Shown: in pieces, positions 1 through 9,720 of the stretch
How the letters are laid out: each line of letters opens with the position of its first letter
How positions within the stretch are numbered: position 1 is the stretch's first letter
Source of the DNA: Thermoguttaceae bacterium
GTDB taxonomy: Bacteria > Planctomycetota > Planctomycetia > Pirellulales > Thermoguttaceae
Assembly: GCA_017441605.1 (NCBI GenBank)
Contig: JAFRXD010000093.1
Span: forward strand, 1 to 64,000
Direction: 5' to 3'
DNA: 64,000 nt
Program-made: the position numbers and the translations under genes
Notes under the pieces: model-generated
The model's database searches: none
Seen by the model: the letters and a program-made list of their open reading frames with translations, nothing else
What the model was told of the DNA's origin: nothing

Positions 1-1525
1 CAACCGCGGCCGCCGGATCGGGCGTAATTTCTCCCGCGTTCGACTGCTTCATGAGGTTGCCGTAGCCGACGATAATCGTCGAGTAGACCAGCGTGAAGAT
101 CGCGACCCCGATGAGGAACTTCGTGAACTTGCTCGAGCCGCGCCATTCGTGCAGCGCCAAGCCCCAGCAGGAGCTGAAGATAATAATCGACGCCATGTGC
201 AGGGTCCAGCTGGAGAACCGGTACTCGCCCATGCGCGTTTCGCCCATCGAGTAGAAGAAGAATTGGAAGTACCAAGTCGTGCCCGCCAGCGCGGAGAAGA
301 AGTAGTTCCAAAGCATATTGACGCGCGCCTTCGCCGGTTTGCCGTCGACCGCCGGGGCGTCCGGATCTTTGACTTCTTTCTTGAAGAATTGGTAAAGCGT
401 CCCGTTCTTGAGCAGGAGGATCGCGCACCAAACGAAGTTGGTGAGGAAGCCGCCGATCAGAATAATGCAGAGCTTCGGAAGACCGACCCAGAGGCTGCCG
501 GTGTCGTGCAGCGCGACGAGGTGGTCGAGCGGAGTTCCCGCGTGCTGCGCGTAAGCCATGCACGCGCTGAAGACGCCGGAGATCGTCGCGACGAGAATTC
601 CTTTAACGAAACTGAATTCCTTAATCGCCTCTTTCTTGACCTCGTCGGGCATTTCGCGCTCTTTCGACATGCCCGCCACGCCCGCGAGAATAACTCCGAG
701 CAAGCAGACGCCCAGACCGAGAATAATGACCGCGTAAGGAGGTTGCGTCATAATGTTCGAAATGAACGTGCCCTTGAAAATGTCGGGCATAATCGTGCCG
801 AGCACCGTGCAGTACCCGAGCGCGATCGCCATGCCGAGGCTCATGCCGAGGTAGCGCATCGTCAATCCGAACGTCAGACCTCCGACTCCCCAGAGGCAGC
901 CGAACAGGAACGCCCATAACATTGCGTCGGGGCCGCCCTTGGTCTTTTCAACGAGCGAAGTTTCGACGATCGTACCGACCGTCGCCTTGAATTGCTCCGT
1001 CAACTGGGGCGTCATCTGGGAGCGATCAAAACCGGCTCCGAACGCTTGCGCCCAGAGCTTTTCGCGATCGACTTCCCTTTCGTTCTTGTCGCCCGGTTTC
1101 GGTTCGGTCATCGCGATCCAAGCCGCGCGAACGATTTCCGAAGAGGGCGCGACCGCGTCTTTGCCAAGCGCGTCTTTGACGGTCGCCGTCTTCAAATATT
1201 GAAATTCTGGCGCGCCCGCTCGGTATTTCTCGATAATCGCGGTTTGATCGATAAACGAAACGTCGACGTGCGTCGGCGTGTTCAGCGCGTACTCGATCGT
1301 GCTATCGCTAACTTTGCCGGAGAAAATCTCGCTCATCGCCCCGAAAACGCCGCAGGCGAGAATTAGCGCCATCACCCAGGGGGCGATGATCCAGGAGAAG
1401 AAACCGCCCGCGAGCCAGTAGACTTCCCAAGACCATTTCTTCACCGCTTTGTACGGAACGTAAAACGACCCCGAGGCCAAACCTCCGAGCCAGTGGTAAA
1501 ATACCCCAAAAACTACTTGCGGCAT
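1..1525 (-). CDS. rhaT: RhaT-family L-rhamnose/proton symporter, 3' end cut by window edge
   Basis: Inner-membrane sugar:H+ symporter. The frame is open from an ATG at 1525 to the window edge (508 codons seen), so the C-terminal end and stop are missing. The N-terminus (VFYHWLGGLASGSFYVPYKA, then KKWSWE) and the stretch GLTMRYLGMSLGMAIALG, plus WYFQFFFYSMGE and WTLHMASIIIF further on, match what I remember of Escherichia coli RhaT almost position by position. Several hydrophobic segments of membrane length are present. The family is about 340 residues; this copy exceeds 508 because a hydrophilic stretch of roughly 100 residues (about residues 70-170) sits between the second and third membrane segments. 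An AAAGG ribosome site lies upstream of the ATG. Rhamnose specificity is inferred from family; no other rha gene is visible. Confidence 0.85.
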   Translation of the reverse strand, partial: MPQVVFGVFYHWLGGLASGSFYVPYKAVKKWSWEVYWLAGGFFSWIIAPWVMALILACGVFGAMSEIFSGKVSDSTIEYALNTPTHVDVSFIDQTAIIEKYRAGAPEFQYLKTATVKDALGKDAVAPSSEIVRAAWIAMTEPKPGDKNEREVDREKLWAQAFGAGFDRSQMTPQLTEQFKATVGTIVETSLVEKTKGGPDAMLWAFLFGCLWGVGGLTFGLTMRYLGMSLGMAIALGYCTVLGTIMPDIFKGTFISNIMTQPPYAVIILGLGVCLLGVILAGVAGMSKEREMPDEVKKEAIKEFSFVKGILVATISGVFSACMAYAQHAGTPLDHLVALHDTGSLWVGLPKLCIILIGGFLTNFVWCAILLLKNGTLYQFFKKEVKDPDAPAVDGKPAKARVNMLWNYFFSALAGTTWYFQFFFYSMGETRMGEYRFSSWTLHMASIIIFSSCWGLALHEWRGSSKFTKFLIGVAIFTLVYSTIIVGYGNLMKQSNAGEITPDPAAAV

Positions 1526-1661
1526 AAGGACAACCTTTCAATTGGATATGGAGCGACGCGCGTCCGCGTCGACGGATTCGCTCTTTATTCTAACGAAAAA
1601 CGAGTCGCGATTCAAGCGGCGCTAGCGGCTCGTTCGATTTTTTTTCTAAAAACGGGGCGAT

Positions 1662-4600
1662 TTACGCGTCCGCGACGAAACTGAGCGTCAGCGGCGCGTA
1701 GTCGTCCGCGTATTTGATTGTCGAATTGTCTAAAACGGGTCCGCGGCTCTTATCGGACGGATCGACGAGCGCTCTCGGGTCCACGACGCCCCACAGCCGC
1801 TCGATCGCGCGGATCGTCCAATGCGCCGTCGCGTCGGCGAACCGCAGGTCGAGCTCGTTCCAAGGCGCCCCGAGCGCCGTCGTTTCCCCCGACTTCGGCA
1901 AAATAATGTACGCGAGCGTAAATTTCGTCGATTTCGCGATTTCCTCGAGCGGGATCGCGCCCTCTTTGTCCTCGTAAAGAATCCGCCAAAGGAACCGACG
2001 ATAGAGCGGAAGTTGCAAGTTCGTCCAGCGATACTCGTAGGACGTCGTCGCCGACTCGTCGACCGAAAGCCCCATTTTGTCGAGAAATTGGAGCGGGAGC
2101 GACTCGGTCTCTTTGCGCTTGACGCGGTGTTTTTCGTCGACCGAGTTCTTCTTTCGCGTCGTCAACAGCGAAACCGTCTTCCCGTCGATCTCGAAATTGA
2201 CCTCGGGGAAGGAGTCCGCCTCCTTCTTCTTTTCGGAACCCGGTTTGCAAGAGTCGAACGTCTTGTAATCGAAGACGTACCAACGGTTTTCGGCGGCGCA
2301 GTAGTCGATTCGGTCGATTCGTCCGTTGATCCAGATCGTTCGATCCCCGACCTCGAACGGAATTCGCCCCTCGTTCGCGCTCTTCTCGACCCACTTAATA
2401 ACCCGGCCCGACGCGCGCCATTTCGCCTGCCAACGCGCGAAACCCCAGAGCCGACTGCGAATCTGCTCGATCTGCACCCGAGCGTAGGGCGACGCGCGAT
2501 CGTCGACAAATCGCTCCGCAATTTGGTTTAACCGCTCGCTCAACCAGCCTCCGATCGCCCCCTCGTCGGTCGAGTCTCTCATGTCGCTCGTTCCGAAATC
2601 GCGCAGCGCGTCGTGCGCGAACGTCCCGAATTTCCCCGCGTCGAATTCCGACGAGGTCGGGTCGGGGGAAGGGTAGAGCCCGAAGACTTTTTTCAAAAAG
2701 AACCGGTACGGGCTCGCCAAGAACGTCTGGAAGTCCGTAACGTTCATCGAGTTCAAATTGAAGCGCGACTTCTTTCGGCTTTGCGCCGCGACGTCCAATT
2801 TCGGCGGCGCGAGCGCGTTGGCGCGTCTCTTTTCGCGCTCGCGCTCCAATTTCGCGCTTTTTGCGACCAGCGCGTCGATCCCCGCGTCTCCCGTCCCCGC
2901 GCTCGCCGACGCGATCCCCTCTTCCGCGCTCGGTTCGGTCGGGAATCGGCGAATCGTTCCGTCCGCGCCCCGTTGGCGATTCCGAAGTTCCGCGAGCGCC
3001 GTCGAGCCCTTGGGATTAAAGAATTTGACGACCCGCTCCGGGACGTTCTCCGGATCGGTCGCGAAGACGAATCGGCTCGGCGTTAGCGGATCCCCTTCGA
3101 GATCCGTTTCCCCGAAGATAAATAGCGCGTTCCGTTTCGACTCGACTAGCGCCGTCGTCAAATAGGCGTCGCGCGCCCATACCCGCGCCGAGTCGCTAAG
3201 ACCGACGCGAGATCGCGTCTCGTTCGGCAAGAAAAGATCGACCGAACGCGACGAGGGAACGATCCCGTCGTTGAACCCCGTAACGATCGCGTCCGGCGCG
3301 TCGTCGAATAGCAAGTCGAGCCAACCGAGCGCCTCGACGACCCCGCTTTCCGGCGACGGCTGAATCCGCGTCGTCCCGAGCTCTTTGAGAACGACTCGAA
3401 TCGCCCCCGACCCGGTCGTTTCGTCGACCAATCCCTCCGGTATTTCGTTCAGCGCGTCGAGCGCCTGATTGAGCGCCTTGAAAAAACCCTCGATTTGCGC
3501 GACCGTCTCGCGATCGGTCGCGTCGTCGAGAACCGGCTCGTAAATCGTCCGCGCCAATTTGGAGATCGAGCGCGCCCAGTCTTTGACCGGACGAACCGCC
3601 TGGTTCGCTTCGCGACGACCTCTCGATCGAACCCCGTTTTTTAAGAGCGCGAAGTCCGCGCGCAGCGCTTCGACGTCCCCCGTCGTTTCCGAGACGACGA
3701 CTCCCGACCGGCGAAACGGTTCCGCCTCGTCCCAGCGAAAATCGCAGTCGGAAAGCAGTTTATGGAGAAGTCCCGTCGCTTTCCGCAAATTGAGATAGTC
3801 TCGATTTCGGCGCTCGTCGTCCGGGTCTTGATAACGAAACCATTTCCCGTCGACTCGCGTCGGCGCGTATCGAGCGCCGTAGTCGTCCAGATCGACGCTC
3901 CAGTCGCCCCCCGAGCCGCTCGCGTCTTCGTCGACCGGCTCGAGCGCCTCTTCGTCCTCGTTTCCGAGATCGTCGAGCGCCTCCGCGTCCTCGACCTCGC
4001 TCGCGCTCTCCGCCTCCGGTTCTTCCGATTTGATAAACCGCCACTGAGATCGGAGATAGATTTCGAGATCGACCTTCCGCAACAGTTCGGAGAGCGTCGA
4101 AAAATCGCGCGTTTCCAAATAATTCGCCAAAAGCGCGAGCAGGCGATAGGCGCGATTCTTCGCGATCTGGATTCCCTCCCCGATTCGCGCTTTGAGCCCC
4201 AGCGCCGCCAGGCTCCGCTCGACGAACGGCCCGACCTCGTCGGAGGGGACTCCGATCGCGAGCGTTAGCGGATCGAATCGCTCGTACTCCCAACCCTTTT
4301 CGTCGTAGACTTTCGACAGTTCCCGAATCAGTAGCGCGACCGCCTCTCCTTGCTCCGACGGCGTCGCGACTTGAAAGAGACTCCGATCCGCTATCGGAAT
4401 CGCGCGCTTTGTCCAAACGTCCGGAACGATTCGACCGAATTCGTCGAACCCCTCCGCCTCCGATTCCGGCGCGAAAATCCAAAATTCGACCCGATCTCCG
4501 AGCTTTTCGAAAATCGTCTTTTGCAAGTCGTTGAGATCGACCGCTCCGACGATCCGAAACTCGCGCGCCCCGACGTTTTCCGCGATCGACCCGAGCGCGT

Positions 4601-5210
4601 CCCGACGCGCCCGATTGAGCTCGACGACCTTGTTCGCCTTGAGAATCGACTCGTAAATCGAGTCGAGCTTCTTAATCGCGCGCCACCGCCGAGCCTCGAC
4701 CTCGAGCCCTTCCTCCCGACAGCGAGCCTCGATGATTTCGTAGGTCTTGCGCTCCGATTCCAGCTCGTCCTTGAGCGTTAAAAACGACTCCGCGAGTCGA
4801 AGTCGAGACTCGAGATCCGATCCCGGATCCCGCATGAGCGCTTCCGTTTCGCTCGAGGGAAGCGCGAAGAATTCGTCGAGCGCGCGACGCATCGCCCCGA
4901 GGCGTGTCGGATAATTCGCGATCCGTCGGTCGTTCGGATAGAGCAGCTCGGGAGCCGCTCCGAGTCGCGAGAACGTCGGGGGCGTCCAGTCGGGCGAGAT
5001 TCGCCCCGCCGCGATTTCCCGATCGACCGCCAGTTGTAGATAAGACTCGAGCGTTCGAATCGCCCGGCTTCCGGGGAGGACGTAAACCCGATTCCCGAGA
5101 TCGAGCGTCGCCGCGCCGCCGGAAGGATTCGCGCGCGCGTCCGTTCGAACGATATAATCCGCGACGGCGGGTAGAAAAGGACGATCCCAATCGAAAAATA
5201 CGCGCTTCAT
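1662..5210 (-). CDS. AddB-like PD-(D/E)XK nuclease, degenerate helicase plus nuclease
   Basis: A 1,182-residue cytoplasmic protein built like the AddB/RexB subunit of double-strand-break repair nucleases: a long helicase-like N-terminal part without a visible Walker A GxGKT, then a C-terminal RecB-type nuclease. Nuclease signs are FGTFAHDALRDFG (about residue 860), INGRIDRID (about 963) and VFDYKT (about 982), which supply the H, D and D-Y-K positions of the family. The segment before it reads DFQTFLASPYRFFLKK, where AddB normally has a cysteine (QCPFKYF) that binds an Fe-S cluster; here it is alanine-serine, and no C-terminal cysteine triad is seen. An acidic low-complexity stretch lies near residues 395-430. 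The gene starts 16 bp after the zinc-ribbon gene, so they are probably cotranscribed. No AddA/UvrD-like partner is adjacent. Function in recombination is inference. Confidence 0.75.
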   Translation of the reverse strand: MKRVFFDWDRPFLPAVADYIVRTDARANPSGGAATLDLGNRVYVLPGSRAIRTLESYLQLAVDREIAAGRISPDWTPPTFSRLGAAPELLYPNDRRIANYPTRLGAMRRALDEFFALPSSETEALMRDPGSDLESRLRLAESFLTLKDELESERKTYEIIEARCREEGLEVEARRWRAIKKLDSIYESILKANKVVELNRARRDALGSIAENVGAREFRIVGAVDLNDLQKTIFEKLGDRVEFWIFAPESEAEGFDEFGRIVPDVWTKRAIPIADRSLFQVATPSEQGEAVALLIRELSKVYDEKGWEYERFDPLTLAIGVPSDEVGPFVERSLAALGLKARIGEGIQIAKNRAYRLLALLANYLETRDFSTLSELLRKVDLEIYLRSQWRFIKSEEPEAESASEVEDAEALDDLGNEDEEALEPVDEDASGSGGDWSVDLDDYGARYAPTRVDGKWFRYQDPDDERRNRDYLNLRKATGLLHKLLSDCDFRWDEAEPFRRSGVVVSETTGDVEALRADFALLKNGVRSRGRREANQAVRPVKDWARSISKLARTIYEPVLDDATDRETVAQIEGFFKALNQALDALNEIPEGLVDETTGSGAIRVVLKELGTTRIQPSPESGVVEALGWLDLLFDDAPDAIVTGFNDGIVPSSRSVDLFLPNETRSRVGLSDSARVWARDAYLTTALVESKRNALFIFGETDLEGDPLTPSRFVFATDPENVPERVVKFFNPKGSTALAELRNRQRGADGTIRRFPTEPSAEEGIASASAGTGDAGIDALVAKSAKLEREREKRRANALAPPKLDVAAQSRKKSRFNLNSMNVTDFQTFLASPYRFFLKKVFGLYPSPDPTSSEFDAGKFGTFAHDALRDFGTSDMRDSTDEGAIGGWLSERLNQIAERFVDDRASPYARVQIEQIRSRLWGFARWQAKWRASGRVIKWVEKSANEGRIPFEVGDRTIWINGRIDRIDYCAAENRWYVFDYKTFDSCKPGSEKKKEADSFPEVNFEIDGKTVSLLTTRKKNSVDEKHRVKRKETESLPLQFLDKMGLSVDESATTSYEYRWTNLQLPLYRRFLWRILYEDKEGAIPLEEIAKSTKFTLAYIILPKSGETTALGAPWNELDLRFADATAHWTIRAIERLWGVVDPRALVDPSDKSRGPVLDNSTIKYADDYAPLTLSFVADA

Positions 5211-5226
5211 AAACGCTCCGCGCCCG

Positions 5227-5961
5227 TCAAAGACCTAGGAACAGAAAGTAGAAGAGGACTCCGGCGAGAACCGCCGCGAGCGCCGCGATCGTTAAGACGA
5301 CGCGCCCCGAGTTCGCCTCTTCGTCCTCGTTCGGAGCCTCCTCGCGCGATTCGAGAAACGCGTCGACCTCTTCGGACGCCCCGCTCGAAGCGATCGCCTC
5401 CGCCTCGTAATCGACCCCGTCCGAAAATTCGTAATCGCACCATTCGCAGCGTTTCGGAAAGACCGGCTCGAACGCCTCCGAGCACAGATGACAGACCGCG
5501 ACGAGCGGTCCCCCGTCCTCGTCCGAATCGCGATCCGGTTCCTCCGAAAGATCGTCGAACGCGCTCGAAGTTTTCGCCCCTCGCTCGATTAGCGCGCTCG
5601 CGCTCGGAACCCCGGGCAAGAGCTGACCGTCGAGCGTCGAGGGTTCCGGCGAGCGCGCGCCGCAGTTTCCGCCGCAATGTCCGCAATGATCCGACGTTGG
5701 AGAGTCGGGTTCCGTTTCGTCGCTCGGGACGTTCCAGAAAGACGAGTCTCCCAAGGGGAAGAGATCCCCTTGCGCCCCGCACACCGGGCAGCGCGTCGAC
5801 CGACGCCGCCCGCACTCCGGACAGCGAGGCCACGCCTCGTAAGCGGCGTCGAACTCATCGTCGGTATCGAAGCGCTCGCCGTAGTTCAATTTCGTTTGCA
5901 GATAATCGTCGTCCAGCGGCGCGGCTAGAGGATTGTCTTCTTGCTCCGATTTTAAAGGCAT
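5227..5961 (-). CDS. Tail-anchored multi-zinc-ribbon protein, function unknown
   Basis: A 244-residue protein with three cysteine clusters: C47/C50 with C58/C61, C93/C96/C100, and C157/C160 with C172/C175, each in CPxC, CxxC or CxWC settings typical of zinc ribbons. The linkers are acidic and serine-rich. Residues about 221-244 (VVLTIAALAAVLAGVLFYFL) form a single membrane helix at the extreme C-terminus, so the zinc-binding part should face the cytoplasm as a tail-anchored protein. There is no signal peptide. It lies just upstream of the AddB-like nuclease gene with a 16 bp gap and beyond the lpxA terminator, so it likely begins its own transcript. I do not recognise the family; the DNA-repair link rests only on position. 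Confidence 0.7.
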   Translation of the reverse strand: MPLKSEQEDNPLAAPLDDDYLQTKLNYGERFDTDDEFDAAYEAWPRCPECGRRRSTRCPVCGAQGDLFPLGDSSFWNVPSDETEPDSPTSDHCGHCGGNCGARSPEPSTLDGQLLPGVPSASALIERGAKTSSAFDDLSEEPDRDSDEDGGPLVAVCHLCSEAFEPVFPKRCEWCDYEFSDGVDYEAEAIASSGASEEVDAFLESREEAPNEDEEANSGRVVLTIAALAAVLAGVLFYFLFLGL

Positions 5962-6099
5962 GTCTTTACGAACCTTGCGGACGAACCGCGCTTGAGGAAA
6001 TCGAACGGGCCCGAGTCGAGCGACGACTCGAAAACGGCGCGATTCTTTTTTATACCGTCCTTTAATCGCGGCGTCAAGAACTCGCGGCGCTCCGCCGGG

Positions 6100-6139
6100 A
6101 AATAAAAAACGCGCTCGAGCTTCGCGAGCTCGAGCGCGT
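6100..6139 (-). terminator. Intrinsic terminator after lpxA
   Basis: A perfect 13-bp inverted repeat (6109-6121 with 6127-6139, loop TCGCG) is followed on the minus strand by a T-rich run (TTTTTTATTT, plus positions 6100-6109). It sits 27 bp past the lpxA stop. Confidence 0.9.
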
Positions 6140-6165
6140 CGTTAGTTTTGCGTTGAAAATCCTTT

Positions 6166-7104
6166 TTACGCCGCGCGGCGCTTCGACGGCGGAGGCAAGA
6201 GCGAGGCGCCGTTCTCGTCGACGATGCGAAGTTGGTAGGTCTCCGACTCGTCGTTTTCCCGCTCTCGTTTGGCGCTCTCGTCGGCGGCCTTCGCGGCGGC
6301 GCGCGCTTCGGCGACCGTCGGCAGCGAGGAGCGCTCGAACGTGATTCCGCGGGAGGTCGTGGCGATAAATCGCGCCATTTCAAGCCCGACCCCGGACGTG
6401 TGCTCCCGACCGATCTTTTCGACGATTTCGCCCCAGTTCAGGTCGCTCTTGTAGAGAACTCGATAGATTTCTTTGAGCGTCTTGATATCCGAGGAGGTGA
6501 ACCCCGCGCGTTTCAGACCCACGAGATTCAAGCCCACCACTTGGCTCGACAGTCCGTCGACCGTGACGAACGGGGGAACGTCGCGCACCAAGTGCGCCTG
6601 CCCCCCGACCATCGCGCAGGACCCGATGCGCACGAACTGGTGCGCTCCCGCCGCGCCCGAGACGAACGCGCGCTTCCCGACCACCACGTGCCCCGCCAGC
6701 ATAACGTTGTTCGCCAAGACGACGTTGTTCTCGATGTGGCAGTCGTGGGCGACGTGCGCGTTGACCATAATCATGCAATCGTCGCCGACGACCGTCGAGT
6801 CGGTCGGACGCATCGAGCGATGGATCGTAACGTTCTCGCGAATCGAGTTGCCGTCCCCGATAATGACCCCGCCGCAATCTTCTTCCGAAAGGCCGATGCA
6901 TTGCGGAAAGCCGCCGATCACCGTTCCCTCGAAGATGTGGTTGTTTTTGCCGATGACCGATCCCCGCTTGATCGTAACGCGCGCCTCGAGGATCGTGCCG
7001 TCCCCGATCGTCGCGCCCGACTCCACGATGCAGAACGGTCCAATTTGAACGTCTCGACCAATCTTGGCCTCGGGGTCGACGAGCGCGGTGCGGTGAATTT
7101 GCAT
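6166..7104 (-). CDS. lpxA: Acyl-ACP--UDP-N-acetylglucosamine O-acyltransferase
   Basis: Catalyses the first step of lipid A synthesis, moving a hydroxyacyl chain from ACP to the 3-OH of UDP-GlcNAc in the cytoplasm. The N-terminal half is a left-handed beta-helix of hexapeptide repeats (IGRDVQIGPFCIVESGATIG). The active-site histidine is in NAHVAHDC (H120 from the chosen start); companion histidines are in LAGHVVVG and AGAHQFVRIG. The substrate-lid stretch VGLNLVGLKRAGF matches LpxA rather than LpxD. Of two in-frame ATGs, 7104 is preferred because AAAGG lies 9 nt upstream, while for 7113 it abuts the start. An extra charged C-terminal tail of about 55 residues follows the usual helical domain. 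No lpxC, lpxD or fabZ is adjacent, unlike proteobacterial clusters. It supports an LPS-bearing outer membrane. Confidence 0.93.
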   Translation of the reverse strand: MQIHRTALVDPEAKIGRDVQIGPFCIVESGATIGDGTILEARVTIKRGSVIGKNNHIFEGTVIGGFPQCIGLSEEDCGGVIIGDGNSIRENVTIHRSMRPTDSTVVGDDCMIMVNAHVAHDCHIENNVVLANNVMLAGHVVVGKRAFVSGAAGAHQFVRIGSCAMVGGQAHLVRDVPPFVTVDGLSSQVVGLNLVGLKRAGFTSSDIKTLKEIYRVLYKSDLNWGEIVEKIGREHTSGVGLEMARFIATTSRGITFERSSLPTVAEARAAAKAADESAKRERENDESETYQLRIVDENGASLLPPPSKRRAA

Positions 7105-7481
7105 GTTTTTCATCCTTTTCGTGTTGCGGAATCGGTTCGGGACGCGCGGTCCCGGAGTCGCGACTACGCCGCGGCAAACGCGAGAATAGAAAAAAACGCC
7201 GATCGTGTAAACCTGTTTTTATCGTTTTTTTTGTTATTTTTGCGACGACGCGGTAAAAGAGAACTATCCGCGCTTTCCGTTTTACCCCGACGCTATTTTA
7301 AAAAACGCGCGTTTTTTAGCCTCTTTTTCTCGCGCGCCCCTTGCGACGCCGCCGAAAATTCCAAAAATTGCCCTCGTTAGGGGGCGATCGCTCTTTTTAT
7401 CGCCCGAGGATTAAGAAAGCGAGCGAGACGTCGTTCGGTCGCGCTCGAATTGGCTCGGATTGGAAAGACGTTTTTGGTAAG
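7105..7481. other. Divergent intergenic region between lpxA and the 7482 gene
   Basis: 377 bp without a convincing gene. It contains T-rich runs around 7214-7240 and must carry promoters for both divergent genes. An open frame runs through it in phase with the downstream gene from 7341, but it encodes a basic low-complexity peptide and the signal peptide only begins at 7482. No operator or riboswitch was recognised. Confidence 0.5.
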
Positions 7482-9626
7482 ATGACGCCCAAATCAATTG
7501 TTTTGTCGGTTCTTTGCGTCGCGGGGCTTTTTGTCGCGCGTCCGCTCGCCTATTCCGCGTCCGGATCTCCCGACCAGACGGTCGCCTTCCGTTCCGACGC
7601 GAACTCGGAGCGTATCGCGTCCCTCTGCGCCGCCGCCAAGGCGAGCTACGACCCCAAGTATCGCGAGGGGTTCGTCGCCGTCGAGGATCCCGAGTTCGCG
7701 CGTCAAGAGCGCGAGTATTTTGAAAGCTGTTGCGACGAGCTCGCCAACGCTTTCGCGATCTTTCGCTCGACGGGCGCCAACAACGCCCGCGAGACGATCG
7801 CCTATACCGCCGACGAGATTCGCGCGTACCAGGCGAATTCCCCCGCCGTCGCCGATTTGTTCGACGCGCTGCGCGGGATCTTTTCTCAGCCGAACGCTAA
7901 GATCGAAATTAGCGATCGACTCGTCGCGGCGCTAACGACTCGCCCGCTCGACGAGCGATTCGACGTTCGCGAGATCATTCGCGGCGCCTACGCCCAAGGC
8001 GCGGGTTCCGCCAGAGGATACTCCTACTTGCGCCTGTGTCCGAATCCGAATCGCGCCGAGCTCGAGGTCGTCCTGAGCGCCAACGTCGCCACCGCGACCT
8101 CCGCCAATAGTCGGGGCGTCGACGTCAGAACCAACAACTACGGTTCCGTCGTCGCCACGAAGCGCATTTACGCCAATCCGGACGGGTTCTTTACGACGAC
8201 GAGCGCCGTGTCCTCCGGTTCGGTCAAGAGCAAGCTCGATTCGTTCGCCGCCGGGATGCCCACCCCGTTCGGAGGCGCCATCGTTCAGAGTAAAATCGAG
8301 CGCGAGCTTCCCTACGCCGAGCAAGAGTCCTCCCAAAAATTAAGCCAACGTTTCGCCAACGAGCTCGACAAGCGAACCAACGAGGCTCTCGTCGAGCTCA
8401 ACAAGCGAATCGCGCGCGCCAAATCTTCCGGCGGCAAATCCGCGATTCGCAACTTCGAAACGAGCGTCGCGGGGTCCCGTCTGCGAGCCTCCTTCGTGCT
8501 CGGCGATCCGTGGCAGTTCGGCGTCGCGAGCGAAGCCGCCCGCGCCCAATTTGTCCCCTTCCGCTCCGAATCGACCGGGCTATACGCCGAGCCGTTCGGA
8601 ACGACTCGACCTCTCGCGCCCGCGACTGGCGTCGCCGATCCTTCGTCGCGACCCGTCTCGCGCGCCCAAGCGCCGACCGTTCTACCGGCGAGTCGCCCCA
8701 GCTCCGCTCCCGCGCCCGTCGTCTCAATTCCCGCTAACGCTCCGGTTCCTTCCACCGCGCCTTTAGGATCGCTTGGATCCCTCGTTTCCGCGCCTCTCGA
8801 CCTCTTCTCCGACGCCGCCTACGCGCTCGGAGCCCCGGCTCCCGCGCCTCCCGTTCGCTCCGCCCCGACCGCGCCCTCCTACGCCGCGCGCGTCTCCGTC
8901 CCCGCGCTTCCCGCGACCTCCGGGCCGAATCTCGGATTCGATCTGGTCTTGAAATTGCACCAGTCGGCTCCGGTCAACGCCGCGAATTTGGCGGTTTCCG
9001 GCGCGACCCTTGGCGACGGCGGCGACACGTTCGAGAGTTTTCTCTCAAAATTCCCGCTCCTCGACTCCGAAACCCTCGCCGCGATTTTCCCCGAAGAGAC
9101 CGGAGAGCGCGCCAAGTCCGACAAGAAGTTCGCCGTTACTTTCGACGAGCGATCCCCCGTCTCCGTGCGTTTCGACGGAGGAAAGGCTTCGGTCGTCCTG
9201 CGGTTCGCATCCTGTCTCATCGACAAAACGACTTTCGATTCCTTCGAAATCCACCTGACCTACAAAATCGAGCGACGCGGAACCTCGCTCGCCTTCGTTC
9301 GAGAGTCCGCCGAGGTCTTTCCCCTCAACGGAGGTAATCTCGACGAGTCCGAGCTTCGCCGCGTTAAGATCCGATACTTCGCCGAAGGAGATCCCGAGCC
9401 GAAAGAAGTCGCCTACATCGGGCTGGGCGGCGGAGGCGGATTCCGCGCGCTCTTCATGGGCGCTCTGGACAGAGAGCTACAAAACGAGTATCCCGTCGAG
9501 CCTATTTCCCTCGACGATCCCAAAACCGGCGAAAAACGCGGGGCCCTAATCCCCGCGAAAGTCGAGGCGAAGGGAGGCTGGCTCGCCGTCGCCTTCAGAT
9601 ACGATCCGAACTACCGAGGAAAATAG
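7482..9626 (+). CDS. Secreted protein of unknown function with a proline/alanine-rich linker
   Basis: A 714-residue protein. The ATG at 7482 is chosen because it opens a clear Sec signal peptide (MTPKSIVLSVLCVAGLFVAR, cleavage likely after ...YSASG); no strong Shine-Dalgarno is seen. The N-terminal part (to about residue 390) is mixed alpha/beta with SCCDE and a lysine/glutamate-rich helical stretch. Residues about 390-510 form a Pro/Ala/Ser-rich linker (for example VLPASRPSSAPAPVVSIPA). A C-terminal domain of about 200 residues is beta-rich and contains YIGLGGGGGFRALFMGAL, a glycine-rich turn. No catalytic motif was recognised. It is monocistronic: a divergent gene lies upstream and a strong terminator downstream. 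Probably periplasmic or extracellular. Confidence 0.75.
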   Translation: MTPKSIVLSVLCVAGLFVARPLAYSASGSPDQTVAFRSDANSERIASLCAAAKASYDPKYREGFVAVEDPEFARQEREYFESCCDELANAFAIFRSTGANNARETIAYTADEIRAYQANSPAVADLFDALRGIFSQPNAKIEISDRLVAALTTRPLDERFDVREIIRGAYAQGAGSARGYSYLRLCPNPNRAELEVVLSANVATATSANSRGVDVRTNNYGSVVATKRIYANPDGFFTTTSAVSSGSVKSKLDSFAAGMPTPFGGAIVQSKIERELPYAEQESSQKLSQRFANELDKRTNEALVELNKRIARAKSSGGKSAIRNFETSVAGSRLRASFVLGDPWQFGVASEAARAQFVPFRSESTGLYAEPFGTTRPLAPATGVADPSSRPVSRAQAPTVLPASRPSSAPAPVVSIPANAPVPSTAPLGSLGSLVSAPLDLFSDAAYALGAPAPAPPVRSAPTAPSYAARVSVPALPATSGPNLGFDLVLKLHQSAPVNAANLAVSGATLGDGGDTFESFLSKFPLLDSETLAAIFPEETGERAKSDKKFAVTFDERSPVSVRFDGGKASVVLRFASCLIDKTTFDSFEIHLTYKIERRGTSLAFVRESAEVFPLNGGNLDESELRRVKIRYFAEGDPEPKEVAYIGLGGGGGFRALFMGALDRELQNEYPVEPISLDDPKTGEKRGALIPAKVEAKGGWLAVAFRYDPNYRGK

Positions 9627-9677
9627 GCTCTCCTTTCGAAGACAAATCCTATTTCCTCTGAAAAAAGCTAATGAAAA

Positions 9678-9720
9678 AGCGCCGCGCTCGCCTTCCAAAG
9701 AGCGAGCGCGGCGCTTTTTT
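9678..9720 (+). terminator. Intrinsic terminator after the 7482 gene
   Basis: Fourteen-base inverted repeat (9678-9691 with 9702-9715) followed by a T run (9715-9720); A residues on the left flank could also let it work on the other strand. Confidence 0.9.
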
